Below, piece after piece: positions 22,683-23,059 of a DNA stretch of 23,059 nucleotides. The notes beneath the pieces were generated by a model that was not told where the DNA came from, searched no databases, and worked only from the letters and a program-made list of their open reading frames with translations. Within the stretch, counting starts at the first letter, position 1. Each line of letters begins with the position of its first letter. The translations under genes were made by a program, and so were the position numbers. This DNA is from MWAR01 sp036567845 (GTDB taxonomy: Bacteria; Muiribacteriota; Ozemobacteria; Ozemobacterales; Ozemobacteraceae): assembly GCA_036567845.1 (NCBI GenBank), contig DATCTT010000452.1:1-23059 (forward strand). Reading direction: 5' to 3'.

Positions 22683-23059
22683 TTGTTCAGCGCCTCCTCG
22701 AGAGTCTTGAGGGCCGCGTCGCTGATCGCGACATGCCCGTATTTGAGCAGATCGACCACGTTCATCTGCAGCGGCGTCACGGCCTTCACATTCTTCATGT
22801 TCCGGACGGCGCGACGGGTCGCTTCCGTCATCTCGGCGACGACGAACAGCGTGTTCTCAATCTTGTGACTCTCCATGAACTTCACGACATCGGCGGTCTT
22901 GCCGCTGTCGAACGTCAGGCCCTTCACGATCCGGACGCGGTCATTGGCGGCCAGCTCGGTGAGAACGCCGCAGAGAGCACGATCAACGGTCTTGCGCGTG
23001 GGGCGGATGTCAAACGCGTGCGGCCGGGGGCCGAACGTGCAACCGCCGCCGGGCCACAG
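22679..23059 (-). CDS. rplD: Large-subunit ribosomal protein L4, C-terminal part (5' end outside window)
   Basis: The frame is open to the right window edge, giving the last 126 residues. The first visible residues, LWPGGGCTFGPRPHAFDI, are the end of the extended loop that reaches into the tunnel wall. They are followed by ALCGVLTELAANDRVRIVKG and a C-terminal PLQMNVVDLLKYGHVAISDA. All match L4 from its middle to its end, with the usual short C-terminus. In E. coli L4 represses the S10 operon; the leader lies outside this window. rpsJ and rplC are expected just beyond the edge. Confidence 0.95.
   Translation of the reverse strand: MWPGGGCTFGPRPHAFDIRPTRKTVDRALCGVLTELAANDRVRIVKGLTFDSGKTADVVKFMESHKIENTLFVVAEMTEATRRAVRNMKNVKAVTPLQMNVVDLLKYGHVAISDAALKTLEEALNK

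Noticed and set aside
1..23059. tRNA, rRNA, CRISPR repeats, insertion sequences or phage genes
   Set aside because: None were seen. The window is packed with housekeeping genes plus one efflux operon, without direct repeats or transposase motifs.

Overview
The window is a GC-rich bacterial chromosome segment in which every supported gene lies on the minus strand, so it is best read from the right end to the left. Most of it is the S10-spc-alpha ribosomal protein supercluster, from the 3' part of rplD to rplQ, in the gene order used by Bacillus subtilis (adk, map, infA and rpmJ sit between secY and rpsM). An RND efflux operon suggests a two-membrane cell. Type-Z (zinc) S14, a four-Cys S4, a zinc-type L36, an L24 with two CxxC pairs and a zinc-lid adenylate kinase argue against a typical enterobacterium-like proteobacterium. 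I cannot name the phylum from the sequence alone.

Layout by position. Positions 8025-23059: rplD (partial), rplW, rplB, rpsS, rplV, rpsC, rplP, rpmC, rpsQ, rplN, rplX, rplE, rpsN, rpsH, rplF, rplR, rpsE, rpmD, rplO, secY, adk, map, infA, rpmJ, rpsM, rpsK, rpsD, rpoA, rplQ. They are tightly packed with short gaps or 4-base overlaps and no obvious internal terminator, so they probably form one long transcript. Positions 5756-8002: one gene fusing two ABC ATPases and an EcfT-type membrane subunit, where Firmicutes usually carry three separate ecfA1-ecfA2-ecfT genes after rplQ. A 28-base perfect palindrome resembling an intrinsic terminator lies inside its first codons. Positions 4761-5687: an exported glycerophosphodiester phosphodiesterase, followed by a strong hairpin terminator. 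Positions 1-4656: an autoregulated tetR-mfp-rnd efflux operon with two 16-base operators around its promoter, cut off by the left window edge.

The most unusual signal is in the ribosomal proteins. L22 (250 residues) carries about 86 residues at its N-terminus that resemble ribosomal protein S13, plus an Ala/Lys-rich tail. L29 (211 residues) carries a C-terminal extension of about 147 residues that is probably helical or coiled-coil. L17 (183 residues) has an internal insertion of about 60 residues. In known bacterial ribosomes L17, L22 and L29 all lie around the exit of the nascent-peptide tunnel, so these enlargements may together remodel that surface. This is inference, but it is directly testable. 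There is no stretch of 300 bases or more without a gene. I saw no tRNA, rRNA, CRISPR array or insertion sequence.
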